Shown here: in pieces, positions 8,474 through 17,024 of the stretch
How the letters are laid out: each line of letters begins with the position of its first letter
Numbering within the stretch: position 1 is the first letter of the stretch
The notes under the pieces: generated by a model
The model's input: the letters and a program-made list of their open reading frames with translations, nothing else
The model's database searches: none
Told to the model about the DNA's origin: nothing
Source of the DNA: Streptosporangium violaceochromogenes
GTDB lineage: Bacteria; Actinomycetota; Actinomycetes; Streptosporangiales; Streptosporangiaceae
Assembly (NCBI RefSeq): GCF_014654615.1
Contig: NZ_BNBB01000003.1
Coordinates: forward strand, 236,708 to 300,707
Length of the DNA: 64,000 nt
Direction: 5' to 3'
Made by a program: the position numbers and the translations under genes

Positions 8474-9465
8474 TATCGGCTCCGCTCCGCGCGCGCGCCG
8501 AACGCCTGACCGGCCGCCGCCGCGAGGCGCAGGTAGGCGCCCCGGGTGGTGGGCCGCAGCCGTGCCAGGTCCACCTCGGCGCCCTCCTTGAGGTGGGGAT
8601 CGAAGGGGACGCGGATCACCGACCGGCAGCGGGAGGCGAAGTGCCGCTCCAGCAGGTTCAGGTCCACGGTGGATCTGTCCTCCACGGCGTTCAGCACCAC
8701 GATGGCGTTCTTCACCAGCTCGGCGTGGCCATGGGCCGTCAGCCAGTCCAGTGTCGCCGCGGCCGAGCTCGCGCCGTCCACCGCGACCAGGCTGACCAGC
8801 ACGATCTGGTCGGCCAGTTCCAGGGTCGCGCCCATGGCCCCGTGCAGCAGCCCGGTCCCGCAGTCGGTGATGCAGATCGAGTAGTAGCGCTCGATCAGCC
8901 CGGCGACCGTGCGGTAGTCGTCGGCGTCGAACGCCTCGCTGACCGCGGGGTCGGTGTCGGAGGCGAGGATCTCCAGCCGGGCCGGGGACTGGGAGGTGAA
9001 GGCGCGGGCGTCCGCGTAGCGCAGGATGTGCGGGGCCTCGGCGAGGAGGGTACGGATGGTCGCGGCGGTCTCCGACCTGACCTTGATGCCGAGGGTTCCC
9101 CGGTCGGGGTTGGCGTCGATCGCGATCACCCGGTCTCCCCGCAGGGAGGCCAGGGTGTTGCCCAGGGCGACGGTCGTCGTGGTCTTGCCGACCCCGCCCT
9201 TGAGGCTCATCACCGCGATCCGGTGGTGGCCGCTGGCCACGGGGGTCTGGGCCTGGGCGATCAGCGTGCGGCGTTCGAGCTCCGCGGCCGACTCCGCGGG
9301 GACGATCTTCCCGCCGGAGAGCTGCCAGACCAGACGGCGCCACCCGCCCGTGGGTTCGGGACGCCGGTTGGTGAGGAGATGTTCGGCGGTGAGGGGGACC
9401 GTCTCCGGGAACTGCTCGCCCCCGGGGGGCGGCGCGGCCTGGATCCGGGGTGACGTCTCCGTCAT
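8473..9465 (-). CDS. MinD/ParA-like ATPase of the ESX-associated (EspI-like) type
   Basis: A 330-residue cytoplasmic ATPase. Residues 1-80 form a Pro-rich lead and a GGWRRLVWQLSGG segment, resembling the GWRR-type linker of mycobacterial ESX MinD-like proteins. The deviant Walker A box MSLKGGVGKTTTT is at about residues 86-98, an IAIDANPDRGTLG switch follows, and ITDCGTGLLHGAMG forms the Walker B region. The C-terminal VINH-like segment is AIVVLNAVEDRSTVDLN. Such ATPases position or regulate membrane machineries rather than chromosomes when they lack a ParB partner, and none is visible here. It lies 52 bp after the sigma-like transmembrane gene and is coupled to the next membrane protein. Confidence 0.85.
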   Translation of the reverse strand: MTETSPRIQAAPPPGGEQFPETVPLTAEHLLTNRRPEPTGGWRRLVWQLSGGKIVPAESAAELERRTLIAQAQTPVASGHHRIAVMSLKGGVGKTTTTVALGNTLASLRGDRVIAIDANPDRGTLGIKVRSETAATIRTLLAEAPHILRYADARAFTSQSPARLEILASDTDPAVSEAFDADDYRTVAGLIERYYSICITDCGTGLLHGAMGATLELADQIVLVSLVAVDGASSAAATLDWLTAHGHAELVKNAIVVLNAVEDRSTVDLNLLERHFASRCRSVIRVPFDPHLKEGAEVDLARLRPTTRGAYLRLAAAAGQAFGARAERSR

Positions 9466-9517
9466 GGCCAGGGTCCTTTCACAGATGACTTTCGCCGGGA
9501 GACCGGCGGGAGGGGGG

Positions 9518-11485
9518 TCAGCATGTCTGCCAGCGCACCGTCGTGGTGGCCGAGCCGGCGGGACCGTGCACGGTCAGCGGGACCGTGACCGAGGAGGGGG
9601 TGCCGCACCAGTGGCGGATCCGGTGAGCGCGCAGTGTGATCACATCTGTGTGTCCCTGTGCCGACGTGCCGCTTGAGGGGCTGACCGTCAGTCCGGGGGC
9701 CGAGATCCGCCACGCCAGGGTGCCCTTCGTCACGGCGAGAAGCATGCTTCCCTGGCCGAACTCGTCGAGCGTCACCACAGGAGGGATCCGCAGCCGCTCG
9801 TCGACCTCGCCCTGGAGGGCGGGAGTCTCGCGCGGGGTGCCCTCCTGGGTGGCCGAGAACTGCAGGGAGCCTGCCGGCGTCCCGCCGCCGACCGTCGGCG
9901 CCAGGAGGTTCATGCCCGTGAACGTGCCCGCGGCGCCCGCGACCACGATGATCAGAATTTTGATGGTCGTGCTCCGGACCCACTCCCCCGCCCACGCCAG
10001 CGCCTCCAGCACCCGCACTCCCGTGCCGGAGGGCTCCGGCACCCCGTCGGCCCACTCGGCGCGAGGGCCGGGCGGGGACGGCCGGCTCCCGACGGTGGCG
10101 GGGACGGCCGGCAGCGAGGGGACGGTGGCGGTCACGTCGTCGGCGCGTGTCCACGAGCGGGCCGGTGGGTCGCGGCGCGGAGGGCCGTCGTCCGCGCCCG
10201 TGGGGGAGGGCCCCGGGCCGGCGGGCAGGGCGGGCAGGGACGGGTGGGTGGCGCGGTCGCGGAGGGCGGGGCCGTAGGGAAGGGTGGAGCGATCCCGGTG
10301 GCCGGGCCGGTCCGGGCGTGCGGCGCGGTCGGGCCGCCCCGGGCCGCCGGAACCACCGGAACCACCGGGGATGTCCCGGGGGGCGGGGCGGTCGGGGCCG
10401 TCGGCGCGTTCGGGGCGTTTCCGCTGGTCGGGCGGGGCCGTCCGGTTGGGGCGGACGGGCTGGTAGGGAAGTGTGGAGCGGTCCTGGCGCGGCCGTACGG
10501 GCCGGGGATGCCCGGTGGGGGCCCCTGCCGGGTCGGCCACCGGGGCGGGTGGGGGCGGCACGCTGGACGGCGCCGAGGAGGCGGGAGAGGCGGCCGGCAT
10601 CGTCGGCGGTGCCGCCGAGGGCGCGGGGAACTGCGTCGTGGCCGGCGCCGCGACCGGCGTCTCGGTCGGTGTGGGAGGGGCCGCGGCGGGAACGGCGGGA
10701 GCCGTGGGTGTCACCGGCGGGCCGGCGGGCGAAGGGGACGGGGCACACGGGGCGGGCCGGGGGGACAGGGCGTCGAGGAGGCGCCGTCTGCCCTCGGCGT
10801 TCAGCGGCGCGACCCGGGGGTTGGAGATCATCTGCGGGACCGTGTAGCGGATGTTGATCGGCCGCGCGCACACCGGGCACTTGACCATGTGGGACAGCAG
10901 GTTCACGCGTGCGCCGCCGTGCCCGGCGGTGGGCCGGTTGTCCTCCTCGTCGGGGAAGATCGTCTCCACCAGCGGAGCGAGATCCGGGCAGGGGCGGCGC
11001 TGGTTGGCGAGGGCGTCCAGCCCGCTCACCAGGGCCTCGACCATGTCCTGGGTCCGGGTGGCGAGCCTTACGGCGTCCTCCGCGGGGATCGCCAGGACGT
11101 GCGAGACGTCGTCGGCGGCCAGCCCGTGGCGGTACATCAGCCGGAGTGTCTCGGTGCCCAGCGGGTCGACGAGTGACCAGGCGCGTTCGAGCACCTGGTC
11201 GCAGGGCATCCCCGGCCCGGACTCCGGGACGTACCGCTCCCGGTGGCCGGGAACCGCCAGGCAGTCGGCCCGCAGGACGGCCAGCAGGTGTCCCCGGTCC
11301 GAGACCCCCCGCGGCGCGGGCTCCTCGCGGCACGCGACCACCGCGGAGACCACCGCGGGCACCACCTCCCCGGAGGGAAGGTGGTGGGCGGCGTAGTCCA
11401 GAAGGTGCGCGCCGTGCTCGCTCACCCATGCCGCCCCCTGGCCGGAGCCGGGAATGACGCTCCCGGCTCCGGTGGAGGTGCTCAT
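9518..11485 (-). CDS. Transmembrane protein with intracellular sigma-70-like helical domain and extracellular BACON/Ig-like domain
   Basis: A 655-residue protein starting at an ATG that overlaps the previous stop (ATGA). Residues 1-~200 are helical and look like a degenerate ECF sigma factor: an LLDYAAHHLPSGEVVPAVVSA region-2-like part and VLERAWSLVDPLGTETLRLM followed by GLAADDVSHVLAIPAEDAVR, a region-4-type helix-turn-helix. A CPVC motif follows (VKCPVCARPINIRYT), perhaps a zinc site. Next come ~270 residues of Pro/Arg/Asp-rich linker, one TM helix (IKILIIVVAGAAGTFTGMNL), and a C-terminal ~130-residue beta domain (LQFSATQEG... SSGTSAQGHTDVITLRAHR...) resembling BACON/Ig folds. Orientation by the positive-inside rule puts the helical domain inside. 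Signal transduction through the membrane is inference. Confidence 0.72.
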   Translation of the reverse strand: MSTSTGAGSVIPGSGQGAAWVSEHGAHLLDYAAHHLPSGEVVPAVVSAVVACREEPAPRGVSDRGHLLAVLRADCLAVPGHRERYVPESGPGMPCDQVLERAWSLVDPLGTETLRLMYRHGLAADDVSHVLAIPAEDAVRLATRTQDMVEALVSGLDALANQRRPCPDLAPLVETIFPDEEDNRPTAGHGGARVNLLSHMVKCPVCARPINIRYTVPQMISNPRVAPLNAEGRRRLLDALSPRPAPCAPSPSPAGPPVTPTAPAVPAAAPPTPTETPVAAPATTQFPAPSAAPPTMPAASPASSAPSSVPPPPAPVADPAGAPTGHPRPVRPRQDRSTLPYQPVRPNRTAPPDQRKRPERADGPDRPAPRDIPGGSGGSGGPGRPDRAARPDRPGHRDRSTLPYGPALRDRATHPSLPALPAGPGPSPTGADDGPPRRDPPARSWTRADDVTATVPSLPAVPATVGSRPSPPGPRAEWADGVPEPSGTGVRVLEALAWAGEWVRSTTIKILIIVVAGAAGTFTGMNLLAPTVGGGTPAGSLQFSATQEGTPRETPALQGEVDERLRIPPVVTLDEFGQGSMLLAVTKGTLAWRISAPGLTVSPSSGTSAQGHTDVITLRAHRIRHWCGTPSSVTVPLTVHGPAGSATTTVRWQTC

Positions 11486-13182
11486 CGGCCGGTGCGTCCG
11501 TCCGATTCCGGTTCGACCTGGCCGGCCCGGTGCCGGTCGGGGCGGGCTGAGCCCTGCCGGTCGGGACGGGCGGCCTGTCCGGGGTCGAATCGGCCCGTCC
11601 CCTCGAACCGGCTGGAGTGGTCGGGGCGGCTGGGCTGCGCGGGGGCGAACCCGTCGGACGGGCTGGACTGACCGGAGGGGTCGCCCTGGTCGGCGGTGCC
11701 CGGCTGCTCGGGCTGCGCGGGGGCGAACTGGCCGGTCTGGTCCGGCTGATCGGTCTGGTCGGCGGTGCCCGGCTGCTCGGCAGCCGGGTCGGTCACCACG
11801 AACTCCAGGTTCCGCTCGGACAGCCCGGTGAACTTCGTCCAGTTGCTGACCTCGCCGGGAGCCGGATCGGCGTAGAGCCAGCGGACGAACGCCGGCCACA
11901 TGCACGAGTCGCGGGGGATGGCCGCGCCGTCGGACGAGCCCAGCTCGCGAAGCTCGTCCGCGGAGTAGTCACGGCACGGCGGGGTGCCCGGCGGGGCGAT
12001 GTTGAGGTCCCACACCCCGTTCTCGTCGGTGTAGCGCATGTTCTTGTCGAGGCCCAGCGCCTCCTGGGCCCGGCGCAGAAGCTCGGGGTCGTCGAAGACC
12101 GGCAGGGAGTCGGCGCCCTTGGGGAGGGTGCCGTTGGCCGACGGCCGCAGGACGGTCCCCCCCGGAGCCCGGTTGTCACGGTGGTCCGGGGCGGTGACGG
12201 GGGGCCGCTCCTCCCGGGCGGACGCCGAGGGGGCCACCGGCCGGGGGGCGGCGGTCGGCAGGGCCGGCTTGAGGGTGCCGGAGGGGACGGGCGGGGCCTG
12301 CTTGGCCGTACCGGAGGACTTGGGCGTGCTCTGGGGGAGGGGCGCCTTGACCTGCGGCGGGACGGGCTTCGCCGTGCTGGGAGGCGCGGTCGGCTTGGCG
12401 GTGCCGTTGGGCAGGGCGGGTTTGAGGGTTCCCGAGGGCTGTGCCTGCTTGGGCGGGTTCTGGGGGTCGTTCGCCTGCTTGACCCCGCGGTCGTCGAGGG
12501 GCTTCGGCCGGGCGTCGATGGCCAGCTTCGGCTTCTCGGCGGGGCGGTCGATCAGGCTGCCGCTCTCCGAGATGTCGCCGCCGACCTTCTTCGTCGGCGC
12601 CGGGGCGGTCGTCGGCCGGTGCGTCGCCTGCGGCGGCTGGACCGGAGGCTGGACGGGCGCCGGACGGGCGGGGTCGGGGGCGCTCTGCCCGCCTCCGCCC
12701 CCACCCCCCTTGCGGCGTTCCGGGGCCTGCTCGGGCGCGGAGGTCTTCGCCGGCGTCGACTCCTTCTTGGGCGTCGCGGTCGCCGTGCTCTTGGGGTTGC
12801 CCGGGCGCTGCATGGGGGCGATGGCGCTCGCCAGGACGGGAAGCGCGGCGCAGCCGCCCGCGCCACCCGTGACGTGCCCGTCGGCGGTCGCGGTCAGGCA
12901 GAGCTTGGGGATCTTCGGTACCTGGCCGCCCGTGATCGTGCTGCCCGCGTCCAGGCCCGAGAGCGGGACGGGCTCGTTGCCGCCGCCCCCCACCTTGGGC
13001 TTCCACGCCTGCGCTCCGTCGTCCAGGTGGTAGGTGCCCGCGGCCAGGCGCATGGCCTCGCTCTCGCCGGCCTGGGATCGAGAGGCGATGACGGTTCCCA
13101 GCCCGACGCCGGCACCGAACACGCCGATGGCGACGCTCGCGGTGATCACCGTCGCTCGCGAGGGCTTACGTGAGGGTGTCAT
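11482..13182 (-). CDS. Membrane-anchored Pro-rich extracellular protein with conserved C-terminal domain
   Basis: A 566-residue protein with an N-terminal anchor (TVITASVAIGVFGAGVGLGT), a short folded region (residues ~40-120 with two Cys pairs: KLCLTATADGHVTGGAGGCA) and long Pro/Lys/Ala/Thr-rich linkers with near-repeats such as SGTLKPALPNGTAKP. A compact domain of about 110 residues follows (residues ~370-480: LGLDKNMRYTDENGVWDLNI, CRDYSADELRELG, DSCMWPAFVRWLYADP), then a Gln/Pro/Asp-rich tail. I do not recognise the family. It starts 31 bp after the first operon gene and overlaps the sigma-like gene by 4 bp. Confidence 0.72.
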   Translation of the reverse strand: MTPSRKPSRATVITASVAIGVFGAGVGLGTVIASRSQAGESEAMRLAAGTYHLDDGAQAWKPKVGGGGNEPVPLSGLDAGSTITGGQVPKIPKLCLTATADGHVTGGAGGCAALPVLASAIAPMQRPGNPKSTATATPKKESTPAKTSAPEQAPERRKGGGGGGGQSAPDPARPAPVQPPVQPPQATHRPTTAPAPTKKVGGDISESGSLIDRPAEKPKLAIDARPKPLDDRGVKQANDPQNPPKQAQPSGTLKPALPNGTAKPTAPPSTAKPVPPQVKAPLPQSTPKSSGTAKQAPPVPSGTLKPALPTAAPRPVAPSASAREERPPVTAPDHRDNRAPGGTVLRPSANGTLPKGADSLPVFDDPELLRRAQEALGLDKNMRYTDENGVWDLNIAPPGTPPCRDYSADELRELGSSDGAAIPRDSCMWPAFVRWLYADPAPGEVSNWTKFTGLSERNLEFVVTDPAAEQPGTADQTDQPDQTGQFAPAQPEQPGTADQGDPSGQSSPSDGFAPAQPSRPDHSSRFEGTGRFDPGQAARPDRQGSARPDRHRAGQVEPESDGRTGR

Positions 13183-13213
13183 CAGGGTGTTCCTCTTCTT
13201 CCGGTGGGGGATG

Positions 13214-14533
13214 TCAGTCGCCGTGGCTCTCCAGGACGTCGCTCCATTCGCCCAGCACGCGAGCGGGTTCGGTGGAGCCGGCGGGGGGCACGTAGGTCAC
13301 GTACATCCGTCCGTAGGTCGCGCTCACCGAGTGGGCGAACGCCCGGTTTCCGGTGCGGACGGCGGCCGATCCCTTGAGACGGACCTTCGCCCCCGCCCGT
13401 TCCGCCATGCGCGCCTCGGTGGAGCGGGCGCCGTACCAGACCAGGGCGCCGCCGTCCTGGGTCTTCAGCGCCAGCAACGGCCCCGCGGGTCTGTACGACA
13501 GGCTGAGGATCCACCCGGCCTGCTCCAGCTGGGCGCGCTCCTGGCGCCAGAACTCCACCGCCTCGCTGGTCCACGGCCCCTCCTCGAATCTCGGGTCGGG
13601 TTTGGCGCTCTCCAGGGCGGCCAGGTGGGCGCGGGCGATCTGGCGCGGTGTCGCGAGCAGGCCGGGGGCGTCCTCCGGCAGGCTCGTGGCGTAGCCGCCG
13701 GAGTCGGTCGCGATCGCGGGGAAGCGGGCCGGGGTGGCTCGCGTGTCGGCGGCGGAGGTCACCAGGCGCCATCCGGCCGGGGTGGAGCTCATCACGTCGA
13801 CGACCCGGGCGACCCCCGGCTCGTAGGACATCGCCACGAACCAGTCGGCGCGGCCCTCGACGTGCCGGGGCACCCACACGCGCGGGTTCGGCCAGATGCC
13901 CGACGCCACGGACTCCCCCTGCATGCGGGCGGTCTTGAAGCCCGCCCGCGTCATCTCCACGGCCAGCCCGGCCTCGAGTTTTCCCATGGCGGCCTGGTCC
14001 AGGCCGGCCTGGGCAGCCGACAGCCCTTTCTGGTAGCGGCCGTGGATGCGGTAGGCCTGCTTGACGGTGAGCTGGGAGGGGTCGGCCTCGGGCCGGGCGC
14101 CGTCCGTCGGTGAGACGGCGATCTGCCGGGAACGGGCGGACGGGTCGTCCTTCCTCCCCGCGCTCCGGGTGTCCTTCGCCCCGTCCTCCAGGGACGGGGT
14201 GGAGGGCATCGGATCCCTGCCGACCGCGGCGCCGGAGCCGGTGCCGGGGAACGGCTGGGCCGGTGTGCTCTCCTCACCCGGTCCCGCGGTCTGGGGGGAG
14301 GGATCGGCGACCAGGGTCTGCGCTCCGGAGGTGTTCGCCTTGACGAGCCAGATCCCGGCGCCGCTCAGGAGGGTCACGGTCGTCCCGAGAAGAACGACCT
14401 TCCGCCAGTTGAAGGTGGGCAACCGCTCGGGGGGCCAGTCCGACAGGTGATCGAAATCGTCCCCGCCGGAAGGGGCGCCCCGCAGGGGTGGGGCTGCCTG
14501 TTCGTCTGGGAAATCCGATGCACGCCATGACAT
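13214..14533 (-). CDS. Single-pass membrane protein, first gene of the envelope operon
   Basis: A 439-residue protein with a cytoplasmic N-terminus (~45 residues, acidic, LSDWPPERLPTFNWRK), one TM helix (VVLLGTTVTLLSGAGIWLV) and a large extracytoplasmic part: ~110 disordered residues, then a folded ~260-residue domain (LTVKQAYRIHGRYQKGLSAA ... WFVAMSYEPGVARVVDVMSS ... VLGEWSDVLESHGD). No enzyme motif was recognised. The ATG at 14531-14533 follows a good promoter by eight bases, so the transcript may be leaderless or nearly so. As first gene of the seven-gene unit it sets the operon promoter. Confidence 0.75.
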   Translation of the reverse strand: MSWRASDFPDEQAAPPLRGAPSGGDDFDHLSDWPPERLPTFNWRKVVLLGTTVTLLSGAGIWLVKANTSGAQTLVADPSPQTAGPGEESTPAQPFPGTGSGAAVGRDPMPSTPSLEDGAKDTRSAGRKDDPSARSRQIAVSPTDGARPEADPSQLTVKQAYRIHGRYQKGLSAAQAGLDQAAMGKLEAGLAVEMTRAGFKTARMQGESVASGIWPNPRVWVPRHVEGRADWFVAMSYEPGVARVVDVMSSTPAGWRLVTSAADTRATPARFPAIATDSGGYATSLPEDAPGLLATPRQIARAHLAALESAKPDPRFEEGPWTSEAVEFWRQERAQLEQAGWILSLSYRPAGPLLALKTQDGGALVWYGARSTEARMAERAGAKVRLKGSAAVRTGNRAFAHSVSATYGRMYVTYVPPAGSTEPARVLGEWSDVLESHGD

Positions 14534-14541
14534 AGGTCCAA

Positions 14542-14570
14542 ATATTAGACTGACCGTGATCCATTGGGAA
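14542..14570 (-). promoter_or_regulatory. Promoter of the seven-gene envelope operon
   Basis: Minus-strand TTCCCA (-35, 14565-14570) and TAATAT (-10, 14542-14547) are spaced by exactly 17 bp. The -10 ends eight bases before the ATG at 14533, so the 5' leader is very short. Confidence 0.6.
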
Positions 14571-14583
14571 GGTAAAGGGGTGG

Positions 14584-14625
14584 GTAACCAGTGCCTATTG
14601 GTATTAGGTTACAAACGACACCTAA
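14584..14625. promoter_or_regulatory. Overlapping inverted repeats upstream of the envelope operon
   Basis: Two interlocked inverted repeats lie 14 bp beyond the -35 box: GTAACC (14584-14589) with GGTTAC (14607-14612), and TTAGGT (14604-14609) with ACCTAA (14620-14625). The region is AT-rich compared with its surroundings. It has the look of an operator for a dimeric regulator acting on the operon or on a divergent transcript; the regulator is unknown. Confidence 0.4.
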
Positions 14626-15247
14626 ACCTTGATAGCGTCTGCCCGAAACCCCTGTCGCGGTGGCCTGCGGCCGTATCGCCAGTGCGGCGCATCAGGGCTT
14701 CTCTGGGGGTTCGTACCTATGTGCCGGTTTCGGTCGACCCTTTCTGTTTTCTATTAATCCGCCATTTCCTCGGGGTGACGGCTCGGTTCACCCGGCGGGA
14801 CATTTCCGTCGCCGGGTGGCCGCCGGACGCCTGGGAGGCGGTGGCGAAATCGTTCCCGTGGCCGGGGCGCCGTGCGCCCTCGCGGATTGACGTGAGTGAT
14901 TTTCGCATATTTCGGTGGGTAGCCGCCCGAGGGGGCGGGGGCCTTCCCTCCCCTTCCGGTACGCCTCCCCGGGCCGGCCTCGGGCGTGGTCGCGGGCCGT
15001 CCGGCGGGCGGGTGGCCGCTCGCCGGTGAGGCGCCCGGGCGGGCTCTTCGCCGGCCGGGGAGCGGGGACGCCGCGGTCCGCCGGGGTGCTGGGGCGCCGG
15101 ATGGGGGCCGGCGCGTGTTTCCCAAGCACATGTCCGTTATAGGGGTGCTTAGGGTAATCAAAACCCCGAAAGAGACATAAACCCATGGTGGCGGGGTTAT
15201 CACCCTTTGCAGTGGAGCTTGGCGCTCCAACGGGCATGGGGGTGCAC
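14626..15247. other. Intergenic region, about 620 bp, no convincing gene
   Basis: Several open frames cross this stretch but none has consistent codon-position GC bias, a ribosome-binding site or a recognisable domain. The left part (14630-14760) is relatively AT-rich; 14935-15115 is very GC-rich and repetitive; 15120-15200 is AT-richer again (TTATAGGGGTGCTTAGGG, AATCAAAACCCCG) and probably carries the promoter of the following membrane protein gene. No riboswitch or tRNA was recognised. Confidence 0.5.
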
Positions 15248-15652
15248 ATGGTGCAAAGCAGACAGGTGTCGGGGTGGGTCGGCTGGATCTGGTTCGCCGC
15301 GATAATGATGATCCTGGTCGGGGTGTTCAACGTCATCGTCGGGCTGTTCGCCCTGTTCAACGGGGACTTCTACATCCAGACCAGAAACCAGGTGCTGGTG
15401 TTCAACCTGTCGGGCTGGGGGTGGATCCACCTGATCCTGGGCATCCTCCTGATCATCGTGGGTGTGGCCCTCACCGCCGGGCAGACGTGGGCCCGCGTCG
15501 CGGCGATCGTCATCGTCCTGCTGAACGCCATCGAACAGATGATCTTCTTCCCGGCCTACCCCTGGTGGTCGCTGCTCGTCATCGCGATCGACGTGCTCGT
15601 GCTGTACGCCCTGATCGTGCACGGGCGTGATGCGGAGGCGCTGCGGCTGTAG
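15248..15652 (+). CDS. DUF7144-type four-helix membrane protein
   Basis: A 134-residue integral membrane protein with four TM helices: GWIWFAAIMMILVGVFNVIV, WIHLILGILLIIVGVALTAG, VAAIVIVLLNAIEQMIFF and WWSLLVIAIDVLVLYALIV. This layout and the GxxGWxWxHL-type motif fit the small DUF7144 membrane family, widespread in actinobacteria and of unknown function. The ATG at 15248 was chosen because GGGGGTG precedes it by six bases; two further in-frame upstream starts (15185 and 15238) would only add a poorly conserved leader. It stands alone in front of the dehydrogenase gene (63 bp gap). Confidence 0.8.
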   Translation: MVQSRQVSGWVGWIWFAAIMMILVGVFNVIVGLFALFNGDFYIQTRNQVLVFNLSGWGWIHLILGILLIIVGVALTAGQTWARVAAIVIVLLNAIEQMIFFPAYPWWSLLVIAIDVLVLYALIVHGRDAEALRL

Positions 15653-15715
15653 ACCGGCCGGAGCCGGTCGGCTCCACCGTCCCGGCACCGGCCGAGACAG
15701 CGGAAAGGACGACCC

Positions 15716-16576
15716 ATGCGAACAGCGGTGCTCGGGATGGGCAGGATGGGCAGGGCGCTGGCCGGGCGGCTCCTGGAACGCGGGCACGAGGTGAGGATCT
15801 GGAACCGCACCCCCGGCAGGGCCGGGGAGCTGGTCGGCGCCGGCGCCGTCGAGGCGGGCACACCCTCCGAGGCCGCGCGCGGCACCGAGGTCGTGCTGAT
15901 GTCGCTGGCCGACGACCGGGCGAGCCACGACGTCATGGCCTGGCTGACCGGCCTCGCGGCCGGCGACGACACGCCGATCATCGTCGACACGAGCACCGTC
16001 TCCCCGGCCACCGCCCGTGAGCTGCGGGACCAGGCGCCGGGGCACCGCTTCCTCGCCGCGCCGATCCTCGCCGGGCCGCCGGCCGTCGCCGCGGGACAGG
16101 CCATGGGTCTCATCGGGGGAGACCGGGAGCACATGCGCCGGTTGAGCGGCCTGTGGCCGGACATCTTCGCCGTCCAGCGCTACTGCGGCGACGACCCCGG
16201 AAACGCCCTGGCCTACAAGCTCCTGAACAACTATCTGCTCATGGCGGGCCTGGCCATCGTCGCCGAGGTGGTGGCCACCGGACAGGCCGCCGGGCTCGAC
16301 CCGTCGATGCTGCGTGACTTCCTGTTCCAGTGGCCGACCGTCGCCCCCGCCCTGCACAACCGGCTCGACGACGTCATCGCCGGCGACCACCGGGGCTGGT
16401 TCACCACCCGCCTGGGAGCCAAGGACGTCCGCCTCACCGTCGAGCTGGCCGCCTCCCTCGGCCTGGACCTCCCCCTCGCCCGGCTCGTCGAGCATCGTTA
16501 CCGGGAGGCGGCCGAACACGGCTGGGGCGACGCCGACATCGCCGCGATCGTGGAGCTCATCCGCGAACAGCGCTGA
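15716..16576 (+). CDS. NAD(P)-dependent 3-hydroxyisobutyrate dehydrogenase-family oxidoreductase
   Basis: A 286-residue cytoplasmic enzyme preceded by a GGAAAGGA ribosome-binding site. Residues 1-30 form the Rossmann dinucleotide loop (VLGMGRMGRALAGRLLERGH), and RTPGRAGEL follows beta-2, suggesting NADP preference through WNRT. The family substrate-binding Ser/Thr region is DTSTVSP, and the catalytic Lys lies in ALAYKLLNNYLL (about residue 165). The usual DAPVSGG loop is replaced by AAPILAGPP, so it belongs to the imine-reductase/beta-hydroxyacid dehydrogenase-like side of the family and its substrate is uncertain. Confidence 0.88.
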   Translation: MRTAVLGMGRMGRALAGRLLERGHEVRIWNRTPGRAGELVGAGAVEAGTPSEAARGTEVVLMSLADDRASHDVMAWLTGLAAGDDTPIIVDTSTVSPATARELRDQAPGHRFLAAPILAGPPAVAAGQAMGLIGGDREHMRRLSGLWPDIFAVQRYCGDDPGNALAYKLLNNYLLMAGLAIVAEVVATGQAAGLDPSMLRDFLFQWPTVAPALHNRLDDVIAGDHRGWFTTRLGAKDVRLTVELAASLGLDLPLARLVEHRYREAAEHGWGDADIAAIVELIREQR

Positions 16577-16748
16577 CCCCCGGCCTCGCGCGGCTCACCT
16601 TCGTGTGGTCATGAACTGGTCCGTTTGGCGGATCAGCTTGGATCGCAGCGGGTTACGACCCGTCCCGGCGAAGTACGACGTGGATTCCGCTTGCGTGGGC
16701 GGAGGGTGCCGCCCTCCCCGGGGTGGGAAGGGCGGCGTCCGGCAGGGT

Positions 16749-17024
16749 TCAGGCGCGCTTCCAGCGCCACTGGCCGTTGCTGTACTCGCTGCACCGGTAG
16801 CGGCGGTGGGTGTTTTTGGCGTAGCCGTATTTCCAGTGGGCGGCCTTCGGGCAGAACGCTCCCGGGGTGACGCAGTTCCAGTGGTTGCCGGACCGCTGGT
16901 AGGTGCACGCGGCGCTCGCGGTGGCGGCGTGCCCCTGGACGGAGGCGGCGGCGGGGAGAGCAGCGGCTGGGACGATCAGGGCGGAGCCCACCAGAGCGGC
17001 GGAGACGAGCAGTTTCCTCAACAA
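16749..17024 (-). CDS. Small secreted four-cysteine protein
   Basis: A 91-residue precursor starting at TTG (17022-17024), chosen because GGAG lies six bases upstream; a TTG four codons earlier has no such site. After a signal peptide (VSAALVGSALIVPAAALPA...AAAS) the mature part of about 50 residues is rich in aromatic and basic residues and has four Cys (CTYQRSGNHWNC, AFCPKAAHW, RRYRCSEY), enough for two disulfides. No family recognised. It resembles small secreted peptides of unknown role; antimicrobial or inhibitor activity is only a guess. It lies beside a transposase remnant. Confidence 0.65.
   Translation of the reverse strand: MLRKLLVSAALVGSALIVPAAALPAAASVQGHAATASAACTYQRSGNHWNCVTPGAFCPKAAHWKYGYAKNTHRRYRCSEYSNGQWRWKRA

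Noticed and set aside
14556..15029. Possible plus-strand gene upstream of the DUF7144 gene
   Set aside because: Codon-position bias is absent and the frame has frequent rare codons; more likely intergenic.
14690..15190. Riboswitch or tRNA in the long intergenic region
   Set aside because: No T-loop/acceptor pairing or known aptamer core could be recognised.
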